From positions 451,343 through 515,342 of the forward strand of contig QZVU01000003.1 in assembly GCA_003602285.1 (NCBI GenBank): a stretch of 64,000 nt of DNA, given 5' to 3'. Source of the DNA: Arthrobacter frigidicola (GTDB lineage: Bacteria; Actinomycetota; Actinomycetes; Actinomycetales; Micrococcaceae). The notes under the pieces were generated by a model. That model was not told the origin of the DNA and ran no database searches. It saw only the letters and a list, made by a program, of their open reading frames with translations. Below are positions 51,749 to 60,004 of this stretch, in pieces (the first letter of the stretch is position 1; every line of letters begins with the position of its first letter). The position numbers and the translations under genes are program-made.

Positions 51749-52768
51749 ATGGAATTTGGAATTTTCACCGTCGGGCAAATCGGGTTTGATCCGCACACCG
51801 GCCGGATGCCCACCGAACACGACCGCCTCCTTGGTCTGACGAGGCTTGCGAAGCACGCCGAAGACGCCGGCCTCGACATTTTCGCGCTCGGTGAGCACCA
51901 CAACAAGCCGTTCACGGTCAGCTCGCCAACGACGGTCCTGGGCTACATCGCCGGCCAGACGAGCACCATCACGCTCTCCACGGCCACCACGCTCATCACC
52001 ACCAATGACCCGGTGAAGATCGCCGAGGACTACGCCACCCTCCAGCACCTCACCAACGGCCGGATGGACCTCATGCTCGGGCGCGGCAACACCGTGCCCG
52101 TCTACGAGTGGTTCGGCCAGGACGTGCACGACGGCATCGAACTCGCCGTCGAGAACTACGCCCTGCTGCGCCGGCTCTGGCGCGAGGACGAGGTGAACTG
52201 GACCGGAAAGTACCGGACTCCACTGCGCCACTTCACCGCCACCCCCCGGCCGCTGAACGGCACCCCGCCGTTCGTCTGGCACGGCTCCATCCGCAGCCCC
52301 GAGATTGCCGAACAGGCCGCCCGCTACGGCGACGGCTTCTTCGTGAACAACCTGTTCATGCCCACCAGCTACTTCGCCCAGTACGTCGACTTCTACCGCG
52401 CACGCTTCGAAGCCCACGGCCACGGGCCGGGCGCCTCGGCAATCGTCGGTGCCGGCGGCGCGATCTTCGTCCGCGCGAACTCCCAGGATGCGTTCCGGCT
52501 GGCCGAGCCCTACTACCGCGCCTCCCTGCTCAACCAGGGCGACAGCCTCGAAGCCGCCGCTGCCACTACCGGAATGATCATCGGCAGCCCCGCCCAGGTC
52601 GTCGAGAAGATCGAGCTGCAGCGCGAGGCGTTCGGGGACTACCAGCGCCAGCTGTTTGCCTTCGACTTCGGCGGGCAGAGCGAGCAGGTCCTGCACGAAC
52701 AAATCGACGTGCTGGGCGAACACGTCCTGCCCGCCCTCCGGGAGTCAAAGGCCGAGCCGGCAGCGTAG
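51749..52768 (+). CDS. LLM-class flavin-dependent monooxygenase
   Basis: The 339-residue luciferase-like protein begins MEFGIFTVGQIGFDPHTGRM and has IFALGEHHNKPF, TITLSTATTLITTNDPVKIA and NGRMDLMLGRGNTVPVYEWF. This resembles the FMNH2-dependent bacterial monooxygenases. It lies 165 bases downstream of an NADPH-FMN reductase in the same direction, which would supply reduced flavin. AGAGGA precedes the ATG. The substrate is unknown. Confidence 0.9.
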   Translation: MEFGIFTVGQIGFDPHTGRMPTEHDRLLGLTRLAKHAEDAGLDIFALGEHHNKPFTVSSPTTVLGYIAGQTSTITLSTATTLITTNDPVKIAEDYATLQHLTNGRMDLMLGRGNTVPVYEWFGQDVHDGIELAVENYALLRRLWREDEVNWTGKYRTPLRHFTATPRPLNGTPPFVWHGSIRSPEIAEQAARYGDGFFVNNLFMPTSYFAQYVDFYRARFEAHGHGPGASAIVGAGGAIFVRANSQDAFRLAEPYYRASLLNQGDSLEAAAATTGMIIGSPAQVVEKIELQREAFGDYQRQLFAFDFGGQSEQVLHEQIDVLGEHVLPALRESKAEPAA

Positions 52769-52851
52769 CCCGCAGCGGAAGACGAACCCGGTGCAGCGCC
52801 CGGGCAGGAACCGGCCCTGCCCGGGCACTCCACTGCGCCGGGACTGCTGCG

Positions 52852-53139
52852 TCACTCGGCCGGAGCGCCGCCCTTGGCGGTCTCCTTACCCGCTGCAACG
52901 GCTTCGGCGTGGCGCATGACCAGGGATGCCGCCACGAGGGAAGCGGAAAAGGGCAGGAGCGCGATCGTTGCCACCGAATAGAGGGTCGTCACGGCCATGG
53001 CCACTGGCGCCCCTGCGGCGGGGTAGAACGTCCCGAAATTGCCGATGATCACCGGGCTGAGAATCATCATCAGAACGCCGGCAACGCCGAGGAGGATCCC
53101 CCACCGCAACACTGTTTTGCGCATCTTTACCTCGGTCAT
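52852..53139 (-). CDS. Two-span membrane protein, hypothetical
   Basis: ATG 53139 is preceded by AGGGGGA; the longer open frame to 53445 overlaps the next gene on the same strand and is not coding. The 95-residue protein has two membrane spans (ILLGVAGVLMMILSPVII and VTTLYSVATIALLPFSASLV) and a charged C-terminus (HAEAVAAGKETAKGGAPAE). No family is recognised. Confidence 0.6.
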   Translation of the reverse strand: MTEVKMRKTVLRWGILLGVAGVLMMILSPVIIGNFGTFYPAAGAPVAMAVTTLYSVATIALLPFSASLVAASLVMRHAEAVAAGKETAKGGAPAE

Positions 53140-53242
53140 TCGGTCCCCCTGGGCACTCGCGGTACTTCGTCCGTCCGAGTGAAGCACCGGATCGGGCCGG
53201 GTACAACGCCGGCGGCGGGATCGTTGCGCGTTCGTGTCCGCC

Positions 53243-54112
53243 TCAGCCCGTCGCCCACTCCTCGACCGGGCCCTCGAGCACATAGTGGAGACCTCCCGGA
53301 CGCGTGCGGGAGAGGTCCCAGGCCAGCCGGGACAGCGCGCCGATCGCCGTCGTCGCCTCCGCCTCGCCGTACGCCCGGGTACAGACGGCGAGGATGAAGC
53401 CGCCCATCGGGTCCGTCCCGTCGCAGGGCTGCACGAAGGCGACATCGTGGCGGATGCCGGTGACCCACCCGGACTTCGAACCCCACCGCGCCTCCGCAGG
53501 AAGCGCCGGCCCGATCAGGCTGTACTCCTGCGCCCGCAGCAGCTCAACCATGAACCGCGTACTCGACCTGCCCGCCGCCCGGCCCGTGACGATGGCACTC
53601 ATGATGGCCGTCAGGTCCCGGGCGGTGGTCTGCTGCGTCAGCCCCGCCGCCAGCCCCTCAAGGTCGCCGAACAGCCGCTCCATTTTCGACGACGCCGCCC
53701 CGCACACCTCGAGTGCCTCCCGGACGGCATCGAGTCCGACCAGTTCAACAGCCATATTGGTTGCTTCGTTGGAGGAGACGACGATCATCCGGCGCAGCAC
53801 CTCTCGCAGCGACACGGGCCGGCCGGCGGGAGGCATACCGTCGTCGGTTTCGTCGGGGTCCTGCTCGAAGCTGAAGGTGCCACCGCCCGGTGCGGAGGAG
53901 CGAAAGGTCAGCCGTGAGGAAAGCTGCTGGCTGAGCCGCAGTTTTCCGGCGTCCACGGCGCGCAGGGCGGCGATGAGCACCGCGAGCTTGATGGTGCTCG
54001 CCGCGTAGACGGCGGTGTCGGCACCGCCTTCGGCAATGACCTCCCCGTCGAAGGTGGTCAGGCAGTAGGAGATGTGGGGGACGCCGTCGCTGTAGTCCGA
54101 GACGATGCTCAT
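53243..54112 (-). CDS. Class A beta-lactamase-fold serine hydrolase, cytoplasmic
   Basis: The 289-residue protein has the SxxK motif S39-T-I-K42 (YAASTIKLAVLIAALRA), an S-x-N motif (MIVVSSNEATNM) and a K-S-G motif (WGSKSGWVTGI), plus TTARDLTAIM, so it is a class A beta-lactamase/PBP relative. No signal peptide exists and the omega-loop ExxLN glutamate is not evident, so resistance is unlikely. It is last in the peptide-importer operon (ATGA overlap with 54109-55281), pointing to hydrolysis of an imported cell-wall peptide or amide inside the cell. Confidence 0.82.
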   Translation of the reverse strand: MSIVSDYSDGVPHISYCLTTFDGEVIAEGGADTAVYAASTIKLAVLIAALRAVDAGKLRLSQQLSSRLTFRSSAPGGGTFSFEQDPDETDDGMPPAGRPVSLREVLRRMIVVSSNEATNMAVELVGLDAVREALEVCGAASSKMERLFGDLEGLAAGLTQQTTARDLTAIMSAIVTGRAAGRSSTRFMVELLRAQEYSLIGPALPAEARWGSKSGWVTGIRHDVAFVQPCDGTDPMGGFILAVCTRAYGEAEATTAIGALSRLAWDLSRTRPGGLHYVLEGPVEEWATG

Positions 54113-55281
54113 GCCGTCACCTCCCGGGCGGCCCGGGAGTAGGCCGCGTCGGCGACGCGGACACGGAACGGGCCGATGGCGTTGGAAAGCCGGTGCGGAT
54201 GCACGCGGTTGGTCAGCAGCACTACCGTCACCGAGCGGGTGCGGTCCAGAATCAGCGATGTGCCGGTGAAGCCGTTGTGCCCGCGGGCCTGGGCACCGGC
54301 GGTGCCCATCCAGTCAGGCTGCCCGATGCGCAGGCCGAGCGCGTGCCAGCCGATCTCCGGGTCGGCCGCGCGCTGCGCGCCCAGCATGCGCGGCATCTGG
54401 TCGGTCCACAGCCCGTCGGCCAGCTCCGGTGGAAGCAGCGCCTCCGGCCGGTCGCGGAGCACGTTTCCGAGCCCCAGCACTGCCTCGGCGGTCCCGAAGA
54501 GGCCCGCATTGGCCACGGCGCCACCCAGGAACCATGCGCTTTCGTCGTGCACCTCGCCCCGCACCATGCCCCTGCCGGTCTCCGGCTGGTACTCAGTCGC
54601 CGCGGAGTCTTCGCGCCGGGGCCGGTGGGTCAGGGCCGCCGTCCGGGGATCGAGGTGCCGCAGCGGGGCGAGCACCTTCTCCTCGACGAGTTCCGCCCAT
54701 TCCCGTCCCGTGGCATTCTCCGCGAGGGCCATCGCGGTGTTGAATCCGACGCAGGAGTAGGTGAACTCCGTACCCGGCGCGTTGATCAGAGGGATCGAGA
54801 GCAGATCCTCAAGCCGGCCGGCCCTGCCGGTTCCGGCCGGGAGCGTGCGCCATCCCTCCCAGGTGCCCGGCAGCCCGGAGGTATGGGTGAGCAGGTGGCG
54901 AAGGGTGATGGTGCCGCGGTCGCCGTGCCGGAAGGTCGGCAGGTGGCGGCCGACCGGCTCGTCGAGGTCGAGCACCCCGTCGGCCACCAGCGCCAGTGCG
55001 GCCACGGTACTGACAATCTTGGTCACCGAGGCGAGGTCATAGACGGTCTCCGGCCGCGCCGGCACGCGGTCCCCGGGTGCCAGGGCGGCGCCTCCGTTCC
55101 CGAAGGCGACGGCACTGCCGACGGCGATGGGACCGGTGATCCGACCGCCGACGTCGACGGCGGCGACCGCCGACGGCGCCGCACCGGTGCCGACCTCCTC
55201 GGTGAGGATCCGCCGGAGCTCCTCCTCGAGGGAGTCTTCGGCGTGCGGCCGGGAGGACAAGGGGGTCTCAGGAGAGGACAA
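54109..55281 (-). CDS. Serine hydrolase, class C beta-lactamase / EstB type
   Basis: The 390-residue protein has SxxK S85-V-T-K88 (YDLASVTKIVSTVAALAL), a Y-x-x motif (FTYSCVGFNTAMALAENATG) and the third motif HNG (ARGHNGFTGTS). These fit the beta-lactamase/D-aminopeptidase/esterase group. No signal peptide, so it acts in the cytoplasm. It overlaps the LD-carboxypeptidase gene by 14 bases and the next hydrolase by 4. In this setting a D-amino-acid peptide or amide substrate is plausible. Confidence 0.85.
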   Translation of the reverse strand: MSSPETPLSSRPHAEDSLEEELRRILTEEVGTGAAPSAVAAVDVGGRITGPIAVGSAVAFGNGGAALAPGDRVPARPETVYDLASVTKIVSTVAALALVADGVLDLDEPVGRHLPTFRHGDRGTITLRHLLTHTSGLPGTWEGWRTLPAGTGRAGRLEDLLSIPLINAPGTEFTYSCVGFNTAMALAENATGREWAELVEEKVLAPLRHLDPRTAALTHRPRREDSAATEYQPETGRGMVRGEVHDESAWFLGGAVANAGLFGTAEAVLGLGNVLRDRPEALLPPELADGLWTDQMPRMLGAQRAADPEIGWHALGLRIGQPDWMGTAGAQARGHNGFTGTSLILDRTRSVTVVLLTNRVHPHRLSNAIGPFRVRVADAAYSRAAREVTA

Positions 55282-56209
55282 GGCGTGGACTTTCGTCGGC
55301 GGTCAGGGTGGCGGGCACGCCGAGGGGGACGCTGAGGGCGGCCGGGCCATGCCCGAATCCGAGTTCCTCGACGAGCGGAATGCCGAGGGGCACCAGGAGT
55401 TCCTCGACGAGCGCCCTCACCTCGTGCGGTTCACCGCACTGGCTCCACGAGCCCAGCGCGAGCCCCGCCAGTCCGTCGAACCAGCCCGCACGCAGGAGGG
55501 AGGTCAGGAGTCCGTCGAGCTTGTAGATGTCCTCGGTGACGTCCTCGAGCAGCCCGATCCGGCCCTCGTTCGAGGGCGCGGGCCGGCCGCGGGCACCCAG
55601 GGTCATGGCGAGCAGGCTGAGGTTGCCGCCGGTGAGGATCCCGCTCGCCTTGCCCGGCACGAGCGTCGCGGCCGCGGGACCCGTCAGCGTCCGGCCTTGG
55701 TACGGGGTGAACAGGGCCTCGCGCAGCCCGTCGCGGGCGGCGGGGTCCTCCAGCACGGCGTCGGTGGCGGGCATCGGGGTGAACCAGGTGGCTAGGCCGA
55801 GGTGGTCGGCCCAGTACTCGTGCAGGGCGGTGACATCGGAGGAGCCGATCAGCGGTTTGGGCCGGGCGGAGCGGAGCTTCTCGGCGTCGAGCAGGTCCAG
55901 GAGCCGGACGGCGCCGTAACCGCCGCGCAGGCAGATCACCGCGGCGATGCTGTCGTCGCAGACCAGGTCCTGGAGGTCGGCGGCGCGGTCGGCGTCGGAC
56001 CCAGCGAGGTAGGGCGCGCGCGGGTGCACATCGCGGGCGTGCCGGCCGAGCACCGGTTCGAGCCCCCACTCCTCGAGCAGTCGGAGTGCCCTATCGATCT
56101 TCGCGGCGTCCGCCGGGCCCGACGGCGAGACCAGGCCCACCCGGTCCCCCGCCCGCAGCGGACGCAGTTCGGGCCGCGGCCCCTGCGGTGCGGCCGGTCC
56201 GCCGGTCAC
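55268..56209 (-). CDS. S66-family LD-carboxypeptidase (LdcA-like)
   Basis: The start is GTG 56209, overlapping the ATPase stop (GTGA, 56206-56209); the frame is open further upstream but only over the ATPase gene. The 313-residue protein has GLVSPSGPAD, VICLRGGYGAVRLLDLL, the nucleophile elbow LIGSSDVTALHEYW (Ser124), LEDVTEDIYKLDGLL (Glu) and LGFGHGPAALSVPLG (His), the S66 triad order. LdcA removes the terminal D-Ala from cytosolic murein tetrapeptide, a step in cell-wall recycling. Confidence 0.92.
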   Translation of the reverse strand: MTGGPAAPQGPRPELRPLRAGDRVGLVSPSGPADAAKIDRALRLLEEWGLEPVLGRHARDVHPRAPYLAGSDADRAADLQDLVCDDSIAAVICLRGGYGAVRLLDLLDAEKLRSARPKPLIGSSDVTALHEYWADHLGLATWFTPMPATDAVLEDPAARDGLREALFTPYQGRTLTGPAAATLVPGKASGILTGGNLSLLAMTLGARGRPAPSNEGRIGLLEDVTEDIYKLDGLLTSLLRAGWFDGLAGLALGSWSQCGEPHEVRALVEELLVPLGIPLVEELGFGHGPAALSVPLGVPATLTADESPRLVLS

Positions 56210-58050
56210 CGGGCGGCCTCGGGCTGCACCGACAGCTCGGGGGTGCCCGTGCTGGTCGGGACGACGCTCAGGAGTTTGCGGGTGTACTCGTGCTGCGGGT
56301 TGAGCAGCACGTCCTCGACGCGGCCCTCCTCGACGATCCGCCCTTCGTACATCACCACCACCCGGTCTGCGATGTTCCACGCCAGCCCGAGGTCGTGGGT
56401 GATCACCAGGGCGCCGAGGCCGAGTTCGCACCGTAGCCGCAGGAACAGGGCCAGGACCCCGGCGCGCACCGACGCGTCAAGGCTCGCGACGGGTTCGTCG
56501 GCAACGAGGAACTCCGGGTCGAGGGCGAGGGCCCCGGCGATGACGACGCGCTGCCGCTGGCCTCCGGAGAGCTCCTGCGGGATGGCGGTGAAATACTTCT
56601 GCGGCGGGTTCAGTTCGGCCTTGGCCAGCGCCGCGGCCACGAGCCCGCGTTCGTCGCCGTCGAGGTGATGGAGGCGCGGGCCCTCAGCCACCGCCTCGTA
56701 CACCGAATGCTTCGGATTCAGGGCGGCGGTGGGATCCTGCAGCACGAATTGGACCGCGCGGCGGTACGCCTTGAGCGCTTTGCGCCGGTGCACCAGCGGC
56801 TCACCGCGGAAGAGCACCTCGCCGGATGTGGGCTTCTGCAGTCCCAGCAGGGTCCGGGCCAGGGTGGTCTTGCCGGAGCCGGACTGGCCCACCAGGGCCA
56901 CGATCTCCCCGGCGTTGCACGTGAGGTTCACCGAGTCGACGGCGTTGGTGGCGCTGCGGCCGAACCTCACCGAGAGGTTGCGGGCCTCAAGCACCGGGGT
57001 CGGACCGGCCGACGGCACTGCCGCCGCTCCGGCCGCGGGCACCGGGGGAACCGGCACCGGGGAACCCGCCGTCGGCGCCGGAGAACCCGCCATCGGCGCG
57101 GCGCGGCGGCCGGAGCCCGCGCGGGGTGGCACGCCGTCGGATGGGATGCCGTCGGTGCGGACGCCGCCGTTGTGCCGGTCGGCGTCGTGCGCCGTCGGGG
57201 CGTTCGGCGCGGTGTAGGTGGGCAGCCGGAGCCGTGAGGCAGGGTCGCCGATCGTGGGGAACGCCGAGGCCAGGGCGGCGGTGTGCGGGTGCTGCGGGTT
57301 GCGCATCACCTCCGCGGACGGGCCGTCCTCGACGATCCGGCCGGCCTGCATCACCACGATGCGTTCACAGGTGGCGGCGAGCACGGAGAGGTCGTGGCTG
57401 ATCATGATCAGTGACAGGCCGCGGTCGCGGACCAGGGAGGTGAGCAGGTCGAGGACCTGGGCCTGCACCACGACGTCGAGCGCCGTCGTGGGTTCATCGG
57501 CGATCAGCACCTCGGGTTCGCAGGCCAGGGCCATGGCCATCATGATGCGCTGCTTCTGCCCGCCCGAGAGTTCGTGCGGGTAGGACAGCCCCTTGGCCAC
57601 GGGCAGCCCGACCTGTTCGAGCAGTTCGTTGACGCGGGCGGTGCGCGCCGCTTCGTTCCGGTACTTCGCGCCGTCGCCGGTGGCGTGAATCTGCAGGGCC
57701 TCGGCGATCTGGTCGCGAACCTTCCGCACCGGGTTCAGGGAGTGCATGGCGCCCTGGAAGACGATAGCGGCCTCGGTCCACCTGACCGAGCGCAGCCGGC
57801 CCCAGCTGAGTGTGGAGATGTCGTCCTCGCCAAGCAGGATGGAGCCTTCGATGGTGGCGTTCGCGGGCAGCAGGCGCAGCACCGACACGGCGAGGGTCGA
57901 CTTGCCGCAGCCCGACTCCCCGGCGATGCCGACAGTGGCGCCGGGCTCAACAGTGAGGTTGACACCATCGACGGCGGTGACGGTGCCGCGTCCACCCTCG
58001 GTCTGCGTCGTATAGGTGATGCGCAGGTCCTTCAGTTGCAGGCGGGCCAT
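56206..58050 (-). CDS. Fused double ATPase of a dipeptide/oligopeptide ABC importer (DppDF type)
   Basis: ATG 58050 overlaps the permease stop by one base (TAATG). The 614-residue protein holds two ATP-binding domains. NBD1 has GESGCGKST, LSGGQKQR and LIADEPTTALD; NBD2 has GQSGSGKTT, LSGGQRQR and LVADEPVASLD. A Pro/Ala/Gly-rich linker (about residues 310-375) joins them. Each half keeps all catalytic motifs, so it replaces separate DppD and DppF subunits. Confidence 0.93.
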   Translation of the reverse strand: MARLQLKDLRITYTTQTEGGRGTVTAVDGVNLTVEPGATVGIAGESGCGKSTLAVSVLRLLPANATIEGSILLGEDDISTLSWGRLRSVRWTEAAIVFQGAMHSLNPVRKVRDQIAEALQIHATGDGAKYRNEAARTARVNELLEQVGLPVAKGLSYPHELSGGQKQRIMMAMALACEPEVLIADEPTTALDVVVQAQVLDLLTSLVRDRGLSLIMISHDLSVLAATCERIVVMQAGRIVEDGPSAEVMRNPQHPHTAALASAFPTIGDPASRLRLPTYTAPNAPTAHDADRHNGGVRTDGIPSDGVPPRAGSGRRAAPMAGSPAPTAGSPVPVPPVPAAGAAAVPSAGPTPVLEARNLSVRFGRSATNAVDSVNLTCNAGEIVALVGQSGSGKTTLARTLLGLQKPTSGEVLFRGEPLVHRRKALKAYRRAVQFVLQDPTAALNPKHSVYEAVAEGPRLHHLDGDERGLVAAALAKAELNPPQKYFTAIPQELSGGQRQRVVIAGALALDPEFLVADEPVASLDASVRAGVLALFLRLRCELGLGALVITHDLGLAWNIADRVVVMYEGRIVEEGRVEDVLLNPQHEYTRKLLSVVPTSTGTPELSVQPEAAR

Positions 58051-58964
58051 TAGCGTCCTCGCAGTGTGGGGTTGATGACGGATTCGAGGGCGCGTCCAAC
58101 GAGGGTGAAGGACAGCACCACGAGAACGATGGCGAGGCCCGGCGGCAGCACGTACCACCAGTAGCCGCCGGTGGCGGCGCCGGTGTCGAGGGCGGACTTG
58201 AGCATGCCGCCCCAGGAGACGCTGCTGGGGTCGCCGAGGCCGAGGAAGGCCAGCGTCGACTCGGCGATGATGGCCGAGCCGACGGTGAGCGTGGTGTTGG
58301 CGAGGACGAGCGGCATGACGGCCGGCAGCACGTGCCGGCCGATGACGTGCGCGTCCGAGGCTCCCAGCGCCCAGGCCCGTTCGATGTAGGGGCGGGCCTC
58401 GACGGTGAGGGTCTGGGAGCGGACCAGGCGGGCGGTGCCGGCCCAGGAGGTCACGCCGATGGCGACGACGATGGTGGCGATGCCGGGCCCGATGATGCTT
58501 GAGAGCACGATGGCCAGCACCAGCCCGGGCACCACGAGGAAGAAGTCGATCAGGCGCATCAGCACGGCCTGGGTGACGCCGGTGAAGTGGCCGGCGGCCA
58601 TGCCCATCACCGTGCCGATGACCATGGAGACGAGGGTGGCGGCGAAGCCGACCACCAGGGAGATCCGCGCGCCCCAGATCAGCAGGGCAAGTACCGACCT
58701 CCCGGCGGGGTCGGTGCCAAGCGGGTTGGCAAGGCTTGGCGGTTCGTTGCGTCCGGCGGTGACCTGGGTGACGTCAAGGACGCTGGCCGGGGCGAACAGC
58801 GGGATGACGGCGGCCAGCGCGATGACGGCCAGCAGGATGATCAGCCCGGCCAGGCCGGCCCGGTTGCGGGCGAACTCCTTCCAGCCGTCGGCCAGCGCCT
58901 GGCGGCGCCGCGCCGCCGCGACGTTGACGCGGCGGGTGCCCGCGGAGCCGGTTGACGTGCTCAT
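58050..58964 (-). CDS. Dipeptide/oligopeptide ABC permease (DppC type)
   Basis: ATG 58964 overlaps the DppB-type stop (ATGA, 58961-58964). The 304-residue protein has the DppC N-terminal signature (GWKEFARNRAGLAGLIILLA, LGTDPAGRSVLALLIWGARI), six spans and the EAA loop IERAWALGASDAHVIGRHVL. It forms the channel with the DppB-type protein. The frame is open upstream but only over that gene. Confidence 0.93.
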   Translation of the reverse strand: MSTSTGSAGTRRVNVAAARRRQALADGWKEFARNRAGLAGLIILLAVIALAAVIPLFAPASVLDVTQVTAGRNEPPSLANPLGTDPAGRSVLALLIWGARISLVVGFAATLVSMVIGTVMGMAAGHFTGVTQAVLMRLIDFFLVVPGLVLAIVLSSIIGPGIATIVVAIGVTSWAGTARLVRSQTLTVEARPYIERAWALGASDAHVIGRHVLPAVMPLVLANTTLTVGSAIIAESTLAFLGLGDPSSVSWGGMLKSALDTGAATGGYWWYVLPPGLAIVLVVLSFTLVGRALESVINPTLRGR

Positions 58965-60001
58965 GCGGCACGCAGCCGGGGGTCGAGGAAGCGGTAGAGC
59001 AGGTCGGCGAGGAAGTTCATCACGATCACAATCGAGGAGAAGACGACGAAGGTGCCCTGCAGCAGCGGGAAGTCCGGCGCGGAGAGGGCCTGGAAGGTCA
59101 GCAGCCCGAGGCCCGGCCAGGAGAACACCGTTTCGACGGTCACCGCTCCCCCGACGAGCCCGCCGAGGGTGAGGAAGATCAGCGTCACGGTGGGCAGCAG
59201 CGCGTTGGGCACCGCGTGGCGGCGGCGCACCAGGTCCTCCCGCAGGCCCTTGGCGCGGGCGGTCTGGAGGTAGTCCGAGGTCATTTCCTCGAGCAGGGAG
59301 GCGCGCATGACCATCAGGTATTGGGCGTAGACGACGGCGACCATGGTGACCACCGGCAGGACCATGTGCCGGGCGACGTCCCAGAGCAGCGGTAACCCCG
59401 TGGCGGTGGTGCCGGCGGTGACGAGTCCCCCGGTGGGGAACCAGTGGAGGCCGCCGCCGAAGACCAGCAGGAGGATCAGGCCGAGCCAGAAGGTGGGCAC
59501 CGACCAGAACACCAGGGCCAGGCCGGTCTGGGTCTTGTCGAAGAGGCTGCCGCGGTGCCAGGCCGCCCGCTGCCCCAGCCACAGTCCCAGCACCACGGAG
59601 ATGAGCGCGGCGGTGCCGGTGAGCAGGAGGGTCGGGCCGAGCCGGTCGAGGATCAGGTTCAGGACCGGCTCGCTGTAGGTGTAGGAGTAGCCGAGCCGGC
59701 CCTGGGCCAGGTCGGCGAGGTAGCGCAGGAACTGCGTGAGCAGCGGGTCGTTGAACCCCAGCTGCTCACGCAGCAGTTCCATCTGTTCGGCGCTGACCCG
59801 GCGCCCCTCCGCCAAAGAGCGGACGGGGTCACCGGGCAGGATGCGGAAGGCGAAGAACCCGAGCAGCACCACCATGACCAGGGAGATCACGGCGCCGCCG
59901 GCCTTCAGGGCGGCGTAGCGCAGCCACGACGATGCCCGGGGTGGTTCATCCAGTGCCGGCTCCCCCGGGACGAGGTCGGCGGCACTCAGCGCGTTGGACA
60001 T
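58961..60001 (-). CDS. Dipeptide/oligopeptide ABC permease (DppB type)
   Basis: The 346-residue protein has a DppB N-terminus (MVVLLGFFAFRILPGDPVRS), six spans, and the EAA loop DYLQTARAKGLREDLVRRRH. It lies three bases behind the binding-protein gene and overlaps the next permease by four. The first 30 residues are a charged cytoplasmic leader. Confidence 0.93.
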   Translation of the reverse strand: MSNALSAADLVPGEPALDEPPRASSWLRYAALKAGGAVISLVMVVLLGFFAFRILPGDPVRSLAEGRRVSAEQMELLREQLGFNDPLLTQFLRYLADLAQGRLGYSYTYSEPVLNLILDRLGPTLLLTGTAALISVVLGLWLGQRAAWHRGSLFDKTQTGLALVFWSVPTFWLGLILLLVFGGGLHWFPTGGLVTAGTTATGLPLLWDVARHMVLPVVTMVAVVYAQYLMVMRASLLEEMTSDYLQTARAKGLREDLVRRRHAVPNALLPTVTLIFLTLGGLVGGAVTVETVFSWPGLGLLTFQALSAPDFPLLQGTFVVFSSIVIVMNFLADLLYRFLDPRLRAA

Positions 60002-60004
60002 CGG

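Noticed and set aside
50951-52723. Open frame of about 590 codons on the minus strand
   Set aside because: It is antisense to the FMN reductase and LLM genes, both of which have full family motifs and ribosome sites.
53243-54112. Antibiotic-resistance class A beta-lactamase
   Set aside because: There is no signal peptide, no clear ExxLN omega-loop glutamate, and the gene is coupled to peptide-import and LD-carboxypeptidase genes.
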